From Exiguobacterium sp. s122 (GTDB lineage: Bacteria > Bacillota > Bacilli > Exiguobacteriales > Exiguobacteriaceae), in NCBI RefSeq assembly GCF_018618475.1, contig NZ_JACSMD010000005.1, positions 18,227 to 82,226 on the forward strand: a DNA stretch of 64,000 nt, read 5' to 3'. Below are positions 52,496-61,263 of the stretch, piece after piece; the stretch's first letter is position 1; every line of letters begins with the position of its first letter. The notes beneath the pieces are model-generated. The model was not told the DNA's origin, searched no databases, and saw only the letters and a list, made by a program, of their open reading frames with translations. Made by a program: the position numbers and the translations under genes.

Positions 52496-53602
52496 ATGAT
52501 AGAAATCGTACTGTCATTTGGCGGTTTCGGTTTGATGATAGGTGGGGCATTGTTCTGTTTCATTTCCATTTATCGTTATTTCATTAAAAAAGACGTTACC
52601 CCGTTTCCCATTATCCTTGGAGGCTCATTTATTCTAGTAGGAGTTTGGTTAGTTTTTCTTTTAGGAATTATTGAAAGAAATAATCAAGAACTTGTAACAG
52701 ATTCAAATCAAGGAAGTGCTATCACTGTGCCAAATGAAGCATCTGAGCAAGAAGATACTGAAGTAGACGAAATCGAGAATGAATCAGTTAATGAAAAGGA
52801 AGAAGCCGATGCTACAAAAGCTTCTATTGAAGAGTTTATGCAGGAGGTAAAGGTTGGGGATCCAACATCAAGTTATAAAGACTACATGGAGGAACATGGA
52901 TTAAAAACGTCTCGAGGATACAATGTTTACAATAGAAAAATTGATGAAGTTACAATTGAGAATAGAAATATAGTAATTGTATATAATAACAATTTAATCA
53001 TCGAAGTAGAAACTGAAAAAAATATAAATCAACTTAAAGACGAACAAATTAAAAAATATCAAGATGAGCTAACGACTACAATTAGTGGCTCAACTGACGC
53101 AGGCACAGACGCGATTTCACTTAAAGAAGGTTTTGCTGTAGTGGAGAGTACGTATGATGGTTCAGGTAACTTTGCAGTAGTACTTCAAGATGCGCAGGGA
53201 AATATGTTAGATTTACTCGTTAATGAAATCGGAAGTTACAAGGGAAAAAGTTTCATATGGATTAAAGAAACTGAAGATTATTATTTGAATATAAACGGTA
53301 ATCAAGGTAATTGGGATATTAAAATTATGCAATACCGTCCTTTAGAGATTGAAACTTTACCTGGTATTTTAGAGGGGAATGGGGACGACGTAATCTTTTT
53401 TGAAATTAATCAAGGAAGCTATCAAATAGCATTTACGCATAATGGAGATTCGAATTTTGCCGTAACAGTAAATGCAATAGATTTATTAGTAAATGAAATT
53501 GGAAATTATGAAGGTTCTCAGCGATATTCTTTTGAAGATACTAGTGTATATGTTTTTGTTGTAAAAGCAGATGGAGATTGGACGATTACTGTTAAAGAAT
53601 AA
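52496..53602 (+). CDS. Membrane-anchored protein with two C-terminal repeats
   Basis: 368 residues, AT-rich codons unlike its neighbours. Two N-terminal helices (about 3-26 and 35-60), an acidic linker (EQEDTEVDEIENESVNEKEE), a charged region, then two beta-type repeats. Each holds GNFAVVLQDAQ or SNFAVTVNA followed by DLLVNEIG(S/N)Y and ends WDIKI or WTITV. The repeats are probably external. No family name can be given. Composition suggests recent acquisition. Confidence 0.75.
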   Translation: MIEIVLSFGGFGLMIGGALFCFISIYRYFIKKDVTPFPIILGGSFILVGVWLVFLLGIIERNNQELVTDSNQGSAITVPNEASEQEDTEVDEIENESVNEKEEADATKASIEEFMQEVKVGDPTSSYKDYMEEHGLKTSRGYNVYNRKIDEVTIENRNIVIVYNNNLIIEVETEKNINQLKDEQIKKYQDELTTTISGSTDAGTDAISLKEGFAVVESTYDGSGNFAVVLQDAQGNMLDLLVNEIGSYKGKSFIWIKETEDYYLNINGNQGNWDIKIMQYRPLEIETLPGILEGNGDDVIFFEINQGSYQIAFTHNGDSNFAVTVNAIDLLVNEIGNYEGSQRYSFEDTSVYVFVVKADGDWTITVKE

Positions 53603-53762
53603 AGTAATAGAAGTCGAAGGTTTCAGTGTTTATGAGAGGAACACTAGCGACAAAAAATCATGACTTGCAGTAATATAGAAGAAAGACGGTATGAAAATTT
53701 ATCGCAAAATATTCCACGAAAAAGAATTGATTCCTACAAATTCATGCGCTACAATCAAATTA

Positions 53763-53778
53763 CCGAAAGCGCTTTCGG
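53763..53778. promoter_or_regulatory. LacI-type operator before lacI-family gene
   Basis: CCGAAAGCGCTTTCGG, a perfect 16-bp palindrome with the CG centre typical of LacI/CcpA family sites, 15 bases before the regulator's start. Autoregulation is likely. Confidence 0.8.
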
Positions 53779-53793
53779 GAAGAGGAGACTGAC

Positions 53794-54813
53794 ATGGGTA
53801 CGATTTATGATTTAGCGAAAAAAACAGGCTTCTCGATCACGACCGTCTCTAAAGCGTTAAATAACTATAAAGACGTGAGTGAGAAGACGAGGGCCAAGAT
53901 TTTACAGGCTGCGGCTGAGATGGACTACTTACCGAACGCACACGCACAGTCGTTATCGACGAAGAAGTCGTGGGCCATCGGTGTCATGTTCTCAGAAGCG
54001 AACGAAGTCGGGATGAAACACCCGTTCTTCAACGGCATTATCGAAAGTTTTCGTCACGCGACAGAAGAGCAAGGCTACGATTTAATCTTCGCCTCGCGAA
54101 ACCTGCGCAACCGTGACATGAGTTACTTGGAGCATTTCAAACATCGGGCCGTCGATGGCATCGTCGTCATCTGTTCGGACCGGATGGACGAACAAGTCCA
54201 AGAGCTTATGCAAAGCGATATCCCAATCGTCGTCGTCGATATGGACAGTGCGAACTGTAGCGTCGTCTATTCCGACAACATCGAAGGGGCTCGCCTCGCG
54301 GTGAATTACTTGCACGATCTCGGCCACGCCCGGATTGCACATATCGCTGGTGATCAGACGATTGATGCGGGAGCCGCTCGTGTGAAAGGCTATGAACTCG
54401 CGATGGAAGCGATCGGTCTTTCGATTGAACCCGGATACTTGGTCAACGCCGGTTTCTTCTCGGTTAGAGAAGGCAAACAGGCGATGGAAAAGTTACTCGA
54501 CCTCGAATCACGTCCGACCGCGGTATTTGTCGCCGGCGACCAGATGGCGATTGGTGCGATTGAAGCGATCCATGAACGAGGATTACGCGTACCGGAAGAC
54601 ATTTCCGTTATCGGATACGACGATATCGAAATGGCACAATACATTACGCCGAAGCTGACAACGATTCGCCAAGACACGGATGAAATCGGTGAAGCGGCAG
54701 CGGAACTGTTGATTGAGCAAATGACCGCCAAGGAACGCCGGACCGAGCGTCGCGTCATCCCGGTCCACTTGATCGAACGGGCGTCATGCGCGCCATTACA
54801 AACGAAGAATTGA
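53794..54813 (+). CDS. LacI-family transcriptional regulator of the beta-glucoside operon
   Basis: 339 residues. TIYDLAKKTGFSITTVSKALNNYKDVSEKTR is the LacI helix-turn-helix, with hinge ILQAAAEMDYLPNAHAQSL. The periplasmic-binding-like core follows, ending HLIERASC. It precedes a binding-protein/permease/GH1 operon and has near-identical palindromes before itself and before that operon. It probably represses both until a beta-glucoside binds. Confidence 0.93.
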   Translation: MGTIYDLAKKTGFSITTVSKALNNYKDVSEKTRAKILQAAAEMDYLPNAHAQSLSTKKSWAIGVMFSEANEVGMKHPFFNGIIESFRHATEEQGYDLIFASRNLRNRDMSYLEHFKHRAVDGIVVICSDRMDEQVQELMQSDIPIVVVDMDSANCSVVYSDNIEGARLAVNYLHDLGHARIAHIAGDQTIDAGAARVKGYELAMEAIGLSIEPGYLVNAGFFSVREGKQAMEKLLDLESRPTAVFVAGDQMAIGAIEAIHERGLRVPEDISVIGYDDIEMAQYITPKLTTIRQDTDEIGEAAAELLIEQMTAKERRTERRVIPVHLIERASCAPLQTKN

Positions 54814-54895
54814 CGATGATCTTTCGAAGTCGCTCTGTTCTCTTCAATGGGATGGAGAGAAGAGAGCGATTTCGAAGCATCATTCCCTTAAAAAT

Positions 54896-54944
54896 CGAAA
54901 CCGCTTTCGGTTATTTATTTAAACAAAATCGAAAGCGCTTTCGA
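54896..54944. promoter_or_regulatory. Two LacI-type operators before the sugar operon
   Basis: CGAAACCGCTTTCG (54896-54909) is near-palindromic; TCGAAAGCGCTTTCGA (54929-54944) is a perfect 16-bp palindrome. Their centres are 34 bases apart, about three helical turns. The latter matches the operator at 53763, so one regulator should bind all three. Confidence 0.8.
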
Positions 54945-54961
54945 ATCTCTTTTTCCTCTTC

Positions 54962-54976
54962 TTGCAAACGCTTTCT
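54962..54976. promoter_or_regulatory. Candidate cre (CcpA) site
   Basis: TTGCAAACGCTTTCT fits the cre consensus WTGNAANCGNWNNCW at every defined position. It lies 30 bases before the binding-lipoprotein start, so carbon catabolite repression is expected. Confidence 0.65.
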
Positions 54977-55006
54977 AAAAACCTTAAAAAAGGATGGGAC
55001 TTACAC

Positions 55007-56314
55007 ATGCGTAAATTAGTCAGTTTACTTTCTGTCGGTGCACTTTCTGTCGGTGTCTTGAGCGGTTGCTCAAATAGCGACGGCGCGTCAGGATCGAATT
55101 CAGGTTCAAAGGACGTCCTCAAAGTTTGGTCGTTCACTGATGAGTTGAAAGAACCAATCAAAACATACGAAGAGCGTAACGGCGTCAAAGTCGAATTGAC
55201 GATCGTCCCAATTGCCGACTACCCAACAAAACTTAAACCGGCACTCGAGAGCGGCGTCGGTGCACCGGACGTATTCACAGGAGAAATCGCCTTCCTCAAA
55301 CAATGGGTCGATGCCGGCTACTGGGAAAACCTCTCGGACGAGCCATACAACGTCAACGACATCGCGGACGATTACATCCCATACGTCTTCGACCTTGGGA
55401 AAGACAAGGACGGCAACGTGCGCGCCCTCTCGTGGCAAACGACACCAGGTGGCGTCTACTACAAGCGTAGCTTAGCGAAAGAAGTACTCGGTACGGATGA
55501 CCCGACTGAAATCGGAAACATGATGAGCTCGATGGACGGCGTCTTTGAAGTCGCGGAGAAGATGAAAGAGAAAGGTTACAAGATGTTCCCGGACGAAGGC
55601 GCGATCCGTTGGTTCTCACAAGGTGCAAACCCAGAAGCATGGGTAAACGGAAACAACGAACTCGTGTTGACAGAAGACAAGATCAACTACATGGACTACG
55701 CGAAAGAGCTTCGTGACAAGCAATACACGGCACTCGCTCCGGAATGGTCACCATCGTGGTTCGAGGGTATGTCAAAACCGATCAAAGTGAAAGAAGGCGG
55801 CACAGAGACAGAAACGCAAATCTTCTCATACGTCCTTCCGACATGGGGCCTTCACAGCGTCTTGAAAGACAGCGCGAAAGACACAGCCGGCGACTGGGCC
55901 GTCACGAACGGACCAAGCCCGTACTTCTGGGGCGGCACGTGGCTTGGCGTGTACGAAGGATCGAAAAACAAAGAAGCCGCTTACGACTTCGTCAAACTCA
56001 TGACACAAGACGAAGAATTCTTGACGGACTGGGCTGAAGAGACAGGCGACGTCCTTGCGTTTAAACCGGTCACAGACAAAATCAAAGACGACTTCAGTGA
56101 TGAGTTCCTCGGCGGGCAGAACAACTATGAGTTCTTCCTCGACCAAGCGGACGAAATCACACCAGGTATCGTCACGAAGTACGACCAACAACTCGACACG
56201 CTTTACGGCGCTTCGGTCCTCCAATACGTGGAAGGCAAGAAGACGAAAGATGAAGCGATTGCCGAATTCAAGAAACAAGCGAAAAACGCTTACCCAGATA
56301 TCCAAGTTGACTGA
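55007..56314 (+). CDS. Sugar ABC transporter substrate-binding lipoprotein
   Basis: 435 residues from the ATG at 55007 after AAGGATGG; an in-frame TTG at 54962 lies in the operator region. Signal peptide MRKLVSLLSVGALSVGVLSGC with lipobox Cys21. SBP_bac_1 fold: VLKVWSFTDELKEPIKTYEE at the start, PDVFTGEIAFLKQWVDAG and GTWLGVYEGSKNKEAAYDFV late. Delivers oligosaccharide, probably a beta-glucoside, to the two permeases downstream. C-rich codon use suggests high expression. Confidence 0.93.
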   Translation: MRKLVSLLSVGALSVGVLSGCSNSDGASGSNSGSKDVLKVWSFTDELKEPIKTYEERNGVKVELTIVPIADYPTKLKPALESGVGAPDVFTGEIAFLKQWVDAGYWENLSDEPYNVNDIADDYIPYVFDLGKDKDGNVRALSWQTTPGGVYYKRSLAKEVLGTDDPTEIGNMMSSMDGVFEVAEKMKEKGYKMFPDEGAIRWFSQGANPEAWVNGNNELVLTEDKINYMDYAKELRDKQYTALAPEWSPSWFEGMSKPIKVKEGGTETETQIFSYVLPTWGLHSVLKDSAKDTAGDWAVTNGPSPYFWGGTWLGVYEGSKNKEAAYDFVKLMTQDEEFLTDWAEETGDVLAFKPVTDKIKDDFSDEFLGGQNNYEFFLDQADEITPGIVTKYDQQLDTLYGASVLQYVEGKKTKDEAIAEFKKQAKNAYPDIQVD

Positions 56315-56325
56315 AGCCAGCGAAT

Positions 56326-56350
56326 CCTTGGGGGGATTTCCCCCTTAAGG
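56326..56350 (+). other. Intercistronic stem-loop between binding protein and permease
   Basis: CCTT-GGGGG / CCCCC-TTAAGG stem with no T-run. Such hairpins often protect the upstream binding-protein mRNA so that it exceeds the permeases. Confidence 0.65.
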
Positions 56351-56375
56351 GTTGCGAGGGAAGGAGTAACACGAC

Positions 56376-57275
56376 GTGAAAAAACTAGACCGTTATGGCT
56401 ATGCCTTTATTGCCCCGTTTTGGGTCGTCTTTTTGACATTTAGTATCTATCCGGTCTTCTTGACCTTGTACTACAGTTTCACCAACTATACCGGCAGCCC
56501 AGGAGAAGAAATCGTCGGCTTCGCGAACTATGCGCGCTTGTTGACAGACACGTACTTCATCGAGGCGTTCGTCAATACGATTAAGATTTGGGGAGTAAAC
56601 TTCGCCTTACAGATCGGTCTTGCCTTGCTTCTCGCCTTGTTGTTCTCCGATCTTCGTTTGAAGCTAAAAGGGCTCGCGTTCTTCCGTTCGTTCTTTTATT
56701 TACCGAACTTGATTACGATCAGTTCCGTCGCGCTCTTGTTCGGCATCTTGCTTGACTGGCAGCACGGTTCACTCAACATGATTCTGCTCAAAATTGGAAT
56801 CATCTCAGACCCAATCAACTGGCTATCGCAACCGGTGACGGCACAACTGTCCGTCTCACTCATCTTGACATGGATGTGGTTCGGTCACTCGTTTATCATC
56901 GTCATGGCCGGCGTATCGGGTATCTCAAAAGACTTTTTCGAAGCCGCCCATATCGATGGCGCGAACCGTTGGCAAATGTTCACGTATGTCACGTTACCTT
57001 TACTTAAACCGATTCTCTTGTACATCATGATCACGTCGCTCATCGGCGGCCTGCAATTGTTCGACCTTCCGCTCCTCTTGACGGACGGAATCGGTGCACC
57101 GGACGGCTCGCTGAATACGATGGTCCTCTACTTGTACAATCAAGCGTTCAAGTATAACAACTACGGCTATGCGGCAGCGGTCGCTTACGGTTTGTTCTTG
57201 ATCACGCTCGTCTTCTCGGCGGTCGTCTTCAAAGGCATGTTCCGTAAAGAGCGTGCTACGCAGAAGGGAGCATAA
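56376..57275 (+). CDS. Sugar ABC transporter permease (MalF-like)
   Basis: 299 residues from a GTG with GGAAGGAG. Six helices; EAAHIDGANRWQMFTYVTLPLLKP is the EAA loop that docks with the ATPase. Partner of the 57279 permease. No ATPase is encoded here, so a shared MsmX-type ATPase elsewhere is inferred. Confidence 0.93.
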   Translation: MKKLDRYGYAFIAPFWVVFLTFSIYPVFLTLYYSFTNYTGSPGEEIVGFANYARLLTDTYFIEAFVNTIKIWGVNFALQIGLALLLALLFSDLRLKLKGLAFFRSFFYLPNLITISSVALLFGILLDWQHGSLNMILLKIGIISDPINWLSQPVTAQLSVSLILTWMWFGHSFIIVMAGVSGISKDFFEAAHIDGANRWQMFTYVTLPLLKPILLYIMITSLIGGLQLFDLPLLLTDGIGAPDGSLNTMVLYLYNQAFKYNNYGYAAAVAYGLFLITLVFSAVVFKGMFRKERATQKGA

Positions 57276-57278
57276 GCA

Positions 57279-58205
57279 ATGGAACAAAATGCAGAAACAC
57301 GGCGTATGCTCGCCGACAGCGAAGTGCAGCCACTGCGCGAAGAGAAACCGCTTCGTCTCGAGCCGCCAAAACCAAAACAAAAGAAAAAAATCTTTAGCCG
57401 CGGCGTCATTTACACCGGACTGATCGTCTTGACCATCATCTGTTTCATCCCGTTCCTCATGATGCTCGTCAATGCGACGCGCACGAACGGGGAGATCATG
57501 TCTGGTTTCTCGCTTCTTCCGGGAACCGCGCTCCTCGATAACTACGCGATCTTGAGCGACTACATTAACATTTGGACCGGCTTTAAGAACAGCTTGATTA
57601 TCGCGGTGCTCGTCACGTTGCTCTCCGGTTACTTCTCGGCGATGACCGCGTTCGGCTTCGCATTCTATGACTTCAAAGGCAAAAACGCGATGTTCATCTT
57701 CATGCTCGTTATGATGATGGTCCCAGGGCAGCTCGGGTTGATCGGCTTCTACGAGATTTCGAAGACGCTCGGGATTCTCGACTCGTTCATCCCGCTCATC
57801 ATCCCATCGATTGCGAGTCCGTTCGTCGTCTTCTTCATCCGCCAATACACGCAGGCGACGCTTCACGTCAGTATGATTGAAGCGGCTAGGATTGACGGCG
57901 CGAGCGAGCTCCGCATCTTCCATACGATCGCACTCCCGATGATGATGCCGGCTGTCGCGACGATGTCGATTTTCACATTTATCGGTTCATGGAACAACTA
58001 TTTGATGCCGCTCGTGCTCTTGTTCTCACCGGAGAAGTATACGCTTCCGGTCCTCATGGGCTTCTTGAAAGGCTCACAAGTTGCCGAGAATCTCGGGGCC
58101 TTGTATCTCGGGATTGCTATCTCGGTCGTGCCGATCATGATCGCCTTCTTGTTCATGTCAAAATACATCGTCAGCAGCATCTCGGCTGGTGCGGTCAAAG
58201 AATAA
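57279..58205 (+). CDS. Sugar ABC transporter permease (MalG-like)
   Basis: 308 residues. An unusually long polar N-terminus (about 45 residues) precedes helix 1. EAARIDGASELRIFHTIALPMMMP is the EAA loop. Six helices. It lies 3 bases after the first permease. Confidence 0.93.
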   Translation: MEQNAETRRMLADSEVQPLREEKPLRLEPPKPKQKKKIFSRGVIYTGLIVLTIICFIPFLMMLVNATRTNGEIMSGFSLLPGTALLDNYAILSDYINIWTGFKNSLIIAVLVTLLSGYFSAMTAFGFAFYDFKGKNAMFIFMLVMMMVPGQLGLIGFYEISKTLGILDSFIPLIIPSIASPFVVFFIRQYTQATLHVSMIEAARIDGASELRIFHTIALPMMMPAVATMSIFTFIGSWNNYLMPLVLLFSPEKYTLPVLMGFLKGSQVAENLGALYLGIAISVVPIMIAFLFMSKYIVSSISAGAVKE

Positions 58206-58226
58206 TAGAGAAAAGAGGAAAACACG

Positions 58227-59579
58227 ATGCAATTTAACAAAGACTTCGTCTTCGGAACGGCGACTTCGTCATATCAGATCGAAGGGGCGCATAACGAAGA
58301 CGGGCGGACGCCGTCGATTTGGGACATGTTTTGTGACATCGATGGCCGCGTGTTCGAGAAACATAACGGGGACGTCGCTTGCGACCATTACCATCGTTTC
58401 GAGGAAGACATTCAGCACATCAAACAGCTAGGGGTCGACACGTACCGCTTCTCGATCGCTTGGCCGCGCATCTTCCCGGTGAAAGGTGAGTTCAACCCGG
58501 CTGGGATGGCGTTCTATAAGACGCTCGCGACACGTCTCCGTGAGGAAGGCATCAAACCGGCCGTCACGCTCTATCATTGGGATCTCCCAATGTGGGCTCA
58601 TGAAGAGGGGGGCTGGGTGAACCGCGACTCGGTCGATTGGTTCCTCGACTATGCGAAAGTATGCTTCGATGAGTTTGATGATGTTGTCGACTCATGGATC
58701 ACGCATAACGAACCATGGTGTGCCGGCTTTCTCGGTTACCATCTCGGCGTCCACGCGCCGGGTCATCGTGACTTGAACGAAGCGGTCCGTGCCGTACACC
58801 ATATGCTTCTCTCGCATGGGAAAGCGGTCGAATTGTTGAAACAAGACTTGAAGTCGACGACACCGATTGGGATCACGCTCAACTTGTCGCCGGTCTATGC
58901 GAAAACAGACTCGGTGAACGACCGCCTCGCACAGAACAACTCGGACGGGTACTCGAATCGCTGGTTCCTCGACCCAGTATTCAAAGGTCAGTATCCGGTC
59001 GATATGATGAACTTGTTCGCGAAGTACGTGCATTCGTACGACTTCATCAAACCGGGTGACATGGAGACGATTTCGACGGAATGTGATTTCTTTGGCATCA
59101 ACTTCTATAGCCGCGGACTCGTCGAGTTCAGTGCGGCGAACGACTTCATGACAGTGGCTGCGTACTCCGATTACGACAAGACGGGCATGGGCTGGGATAT
59201 CGCCCCGAACGAATTCAAAGACCTGATCCGTCGCTTACGTAACGAGTACACAGACTTACCGATCATCATTACAGAGAACGGCGCGGCGTATGACGACGTG
59301 CTCGAGAACGGCGAAGTCCATGACGTGAAACGCATCGACTACGTCCAAAAGCACCTCACCGCCGTGTCTGATTTGAACGATGAAGGCATGAACATCGCCG
59401 GATACTACCTCTGGTCGCTCATGGACAACTTCGAATGGAGCTTCGGTTACGAGAAGCGCTTCGGCATTCTCTACATCGACTTCGAAACGCAAGATCGTGT
59501 GTGGAAAGATAGCGCAAAATGGTACGCTGGCGTCATCGCCGACCATAAAGCGAAATACGGCGATATCGTCGAAGCCTAA
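58227..59579 (+). CDS. GH1 family beta-glucosidase
   Basis: 450 residues, normal for the family. Acid/base Glu162 in THNEPWC, nucleophile Glu350 in IITENGAAY, sugar-binding TATSSYQIEGA at the N-terminus and YYLWSLMDNFEWSFGY at the C-terminus. No signal peptide and no phospho-binding motif typical of 6-phospho-beta-glucosidases can be singled out. That agrees with uptake of unphosphorylated sugar by the ABC system. It hydrolyses cellobiose-like disaccharides to glucose. Last gene of the LacI-controlled operon. Confidence 0.95.
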   Translation: MQFNKDFVFGTATSSYQIEGAHNEDGRTPSIWDMFCDIDGRVFEKHNGDVACDHYHRFEEDIQHIKQLGVDTYRFSIAWPRIFPVKGEFNPAGMAFYKTLATRLREEGIKPAVTLYHWDLPMWAHEEGGWVNRDSVDWFLDYAKVCFDEFDDVVDSWITHNEPWCAGFLGYHLGVHAPGHRDLNEAVRAVHHMLLSHGKAVELLKQDLKSTTPIGITLNLSPVYAKTDSVNDRLAQNNSDGYSNRWFLDPVFKGQYPVDMMNLFAKYVHSYDFIKPGDMETISTECDFFGINFYSRGLVEFSAANDFMTVAAYSDYDKTGMGWDIAPNEFKDLIRRLRNEYTDLPIIITENGAAYDDVLENGEVHDVKRIDYVQKHLTAVSDLNDEGMNIAGYYLWSLMDNFEWSFGYEKRFGILYIDFETQDRVWKDSAKWYAGVIADHKAKYGDIVEA

Positions 59580-59589
59580 GACATATGAC

Positions 59590-59625
59590 GAACCCATCCC
59601 TGCCGCTACGGGGATGGGTTTTTGT
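59590..59625 (+). terminator. Terminator of the beta-glucoside operon
   Basis: AACCCATCCC / GGGGATGGGTT stem followed by TTTTG. Confidence 0.92.
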
Positions 59626-59686
59626 GTGGAACTTCTTCGTAAGGGGAACGTATAGTAGAGGACAAGCTACGAAAGGGGAGGAACGG

Positions 59687-59929
59687 ATGAAACGCGAGTA
59701 TGCGACGTATGAAGTGACGGGCTACGACGACAAAGGCAAAATCAAGTTCGTCCATTTAAAAGAAGGCGAGTTCGTCTTACCGGTCGAGATTAAAGGGGAC
59801 GACTTGACGAAAATCAAGAAAATGATGCAACTCAATCCCGGGGTGACGGTCATTGTCCATGCGGCCATCGATCAGAAACGCATGCGCCTGTTAGAGATTG
59901 ACGGCTATTCGCTTCGGAAGGACGATTGA
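59687..59929 (+). CDS. Conserved-looking small protein, 80 residues
   Basis: ATG at 59687 with GAAAGGGGAGG. Sequence MKREYATYEVTGYDDKGKIK and LPVEIKGDDLTKIKKMMQLN: beta strands with one helix, soluble. No family named. The next gene starts 2 bases after its stop. Confidence 0.75.
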   Translation: MKREYATYEVTGYDDKGKIKFVHLKEGEFVLPVEIKGDDLTKIKKMMQLNPGVTVIVHAAIDQKRMRLLEIDGYSLRKDD

Positions 59930-59931
59930 CG

Positions 59932-60384
59932 ATGGCGCTCGCGAAATTAGCGTCACGTGACGGAGCGACGGATATCTCGATTGAAAGTTATTCCTACGCG
60001 TATGAAGAAGCTCAAAACATCCATGACTTAGCGTGGCATCGAAACTGGGTCGGCTTCCATGCGCCGGAGCACCGCATTACGTTCGATGACATCATGCTCG
60101 ACAGTCTGCTCGTCGCGCACTACATACCGGTGTTCGAATCGTTTCTGGTGGGTAACGTGCAACGAATCGAATTCGAGCCGACGGAGCCGTACGTCTGTTT
60201 GACGTTGACGCGACGAGGTGGCGCTGGGGATGAAGTAGATGTCCGAGGTCATCTTGAACACCCACTCGGGGAGGAGACCGAAGAGCTCGACTTTGCATTC
60301 GAAACATCGGTTGCGGAAGTGGAGCAGTTCTTGCAAGGGTTACGGGAGATTGCACGCGAGTTCCCCGTTCGAGAGGTTGAATGA
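59932..60384 (+). CDS. Cytoplasmic protein, 150 residues (WapI-immunity-like pattern)
   Basis: ATG at 59932 nine bases after AAGGAC; a TTG at 59926 is inside the previous gene. HDLAWHRNWVGFHAPEHRIT, then LLVAHYIPVFESFLVGN and a beta-rich middle (RIEFEPTEPYVCLTLTRRGG), ending in an acidic helix. The D-x-N-W and layout resemble WapI-type immunity proteins, but this is weak. Co-transcribed with 59687. Confidence 0.7.
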   Translation: MALAKLASRDGATDISIESYSYAYEEAQNIHDLAWHRNWVGFHAPEHRITFDDIMLDSLLVAHYIPVFESFLVGNVQRIEFEPTEPYVCLTLTRRGGAGDEVDVRGHLEHPLGEETEELDFAFETSVAEVEQFLQGLREIAREFPVREVE

Positions 60385-60386
60385 CA

Positions 60387-60415
60387 AACGCCATGACGAA
60401 AACCGTCATGGCGTT
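60387..60415. terminator. Bidirectional terminator
   Basis: AACGCCATGACG / CGTCATGGCGTT between convergent genes. Confidence 0.88.
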
Positions 60416-60596
60416 ATGTGTTTAGCTTAGAGATATGCGCCCGATACTTTCCTAACGAGTAGGCAGCACATAGTAAGAAAATCATGTGTAACCCGATGCC
60501 GATCAACATCGCATGCGGAAACATAGATTTGAAACCAAGCCCGAACATGAGAGCCGCGCTCGACAAAATCATAAAGGCGGGTGTGTAGTTTTTCAT
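60414..60596 (-). CDS. Small membrane protein, 60 residues
   Basis: MKNYTPAFMILSSAALMFGL begins the first of two helices; the second is MLIGIGLHMIFLLCAAYSLG, with a basic tail KYRAHISKLNT. No strong ribosome binding site (GAGAGTTGGGAC). Family unknown. Confidence 0.62.
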   Translation of the reverse strand: MKNYTPAFMILSSAALMFGLGFKSMFPHAMLIGIGLHMIFLLCAAYSLGKYRAHISKLNT

Positions 60597-60632
60597 ATTG
60601 TCCCAACTCTCTTACTCATTTTCCTAAATATA

Positions 60633-60670
60633 ACAGCCCTTCTCTGTGATGAGAAGGGCTGTCGTTTTTT
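60633..60670. terminator. Intrinsic terminator
   Basis: ACAGCCCTTCTC / GAGAAGGGCTGT with TGTGAT loop and CGTTTTTT. The minus side has few T, but it ends the PTS remnant next to it. Confidence 0.8.
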
Positions 60671-60672
60671 GC

Positions 60673-61160
60673 TTAGGCTGACGCTTTATCTGCGTCTTCT
60701 TGTGCTTTCACTTCTTCACCGTACGACACGCGATCTTGCATGCGGACGAACGGGAGGTAGACGGCGACGGCCATGGCAATCGTTGCAATCTGTAAGAGCG
60801 CTGCACGCCATCCGCCGACCAAGAAACCAGAAATGACGGGTGGTGTCGTCCACGGGACTTGAAGTGCGTTGAACGGATCGACCCAGCCCCAAAGGATTGA
60901 GAAGTACACCATGAACGAGGCAATCGCTGGGACGACAGTGAATGTCGCGACCGCAAGTGAGACGATGGCGAGACCTGGAATCAACGCCGAGAATGAGTTC
61001 GAGACATCTGGTGGTACACCGTCAGGCATTTTGATGCGAATGCCGCGTTTGATGAACTGCGAGTAGATGAATCCGACGACGATGGCAGCGAGGACACCTT
61101 GTCCGCCTGTCCATACTTTCGGGATGATGCTGTCGGATAATCCTTCGCCTTTTGTTGAAA
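60673..61160 (-). pseudogene. Degenerate PTS cellobiose-type IIC gene
   Basis: About 160 codons show IIC-family pieces: DGVPPDVSNSFSALIPG from the first half, then VPWTTPPVISGFLVGGWRAA and YLPFVRMQD from the end. The roughly 200 residues normally between them are missing, as is the N-terminal third, replaced by unrelated sequence beyond about 61160. A protein without the sugar-binding and gating core cannot be a working permease. It lies 1 kb from the ABC/GH1 beta-glucoside operon. Confidence 0.8.
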
Positions 61161-61263
61161 AACGTCGAACGATTGTTGAGGGAATATTTAGTAAATTTGA
61201 AACGAAAGCGAATTGGTTTTCGTATACTAAAGTAGAAATGGAAGGAAGGAGGAGGTGCCAAAG

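Noticed and set aside
57000..57923. 307-codon minus-strand frame across the two sugar permeases
   Set aside because: It is an extremely Asp/Glu/Arg/His-rich translation complementary to hydrophobic membrane genes, without start signals.
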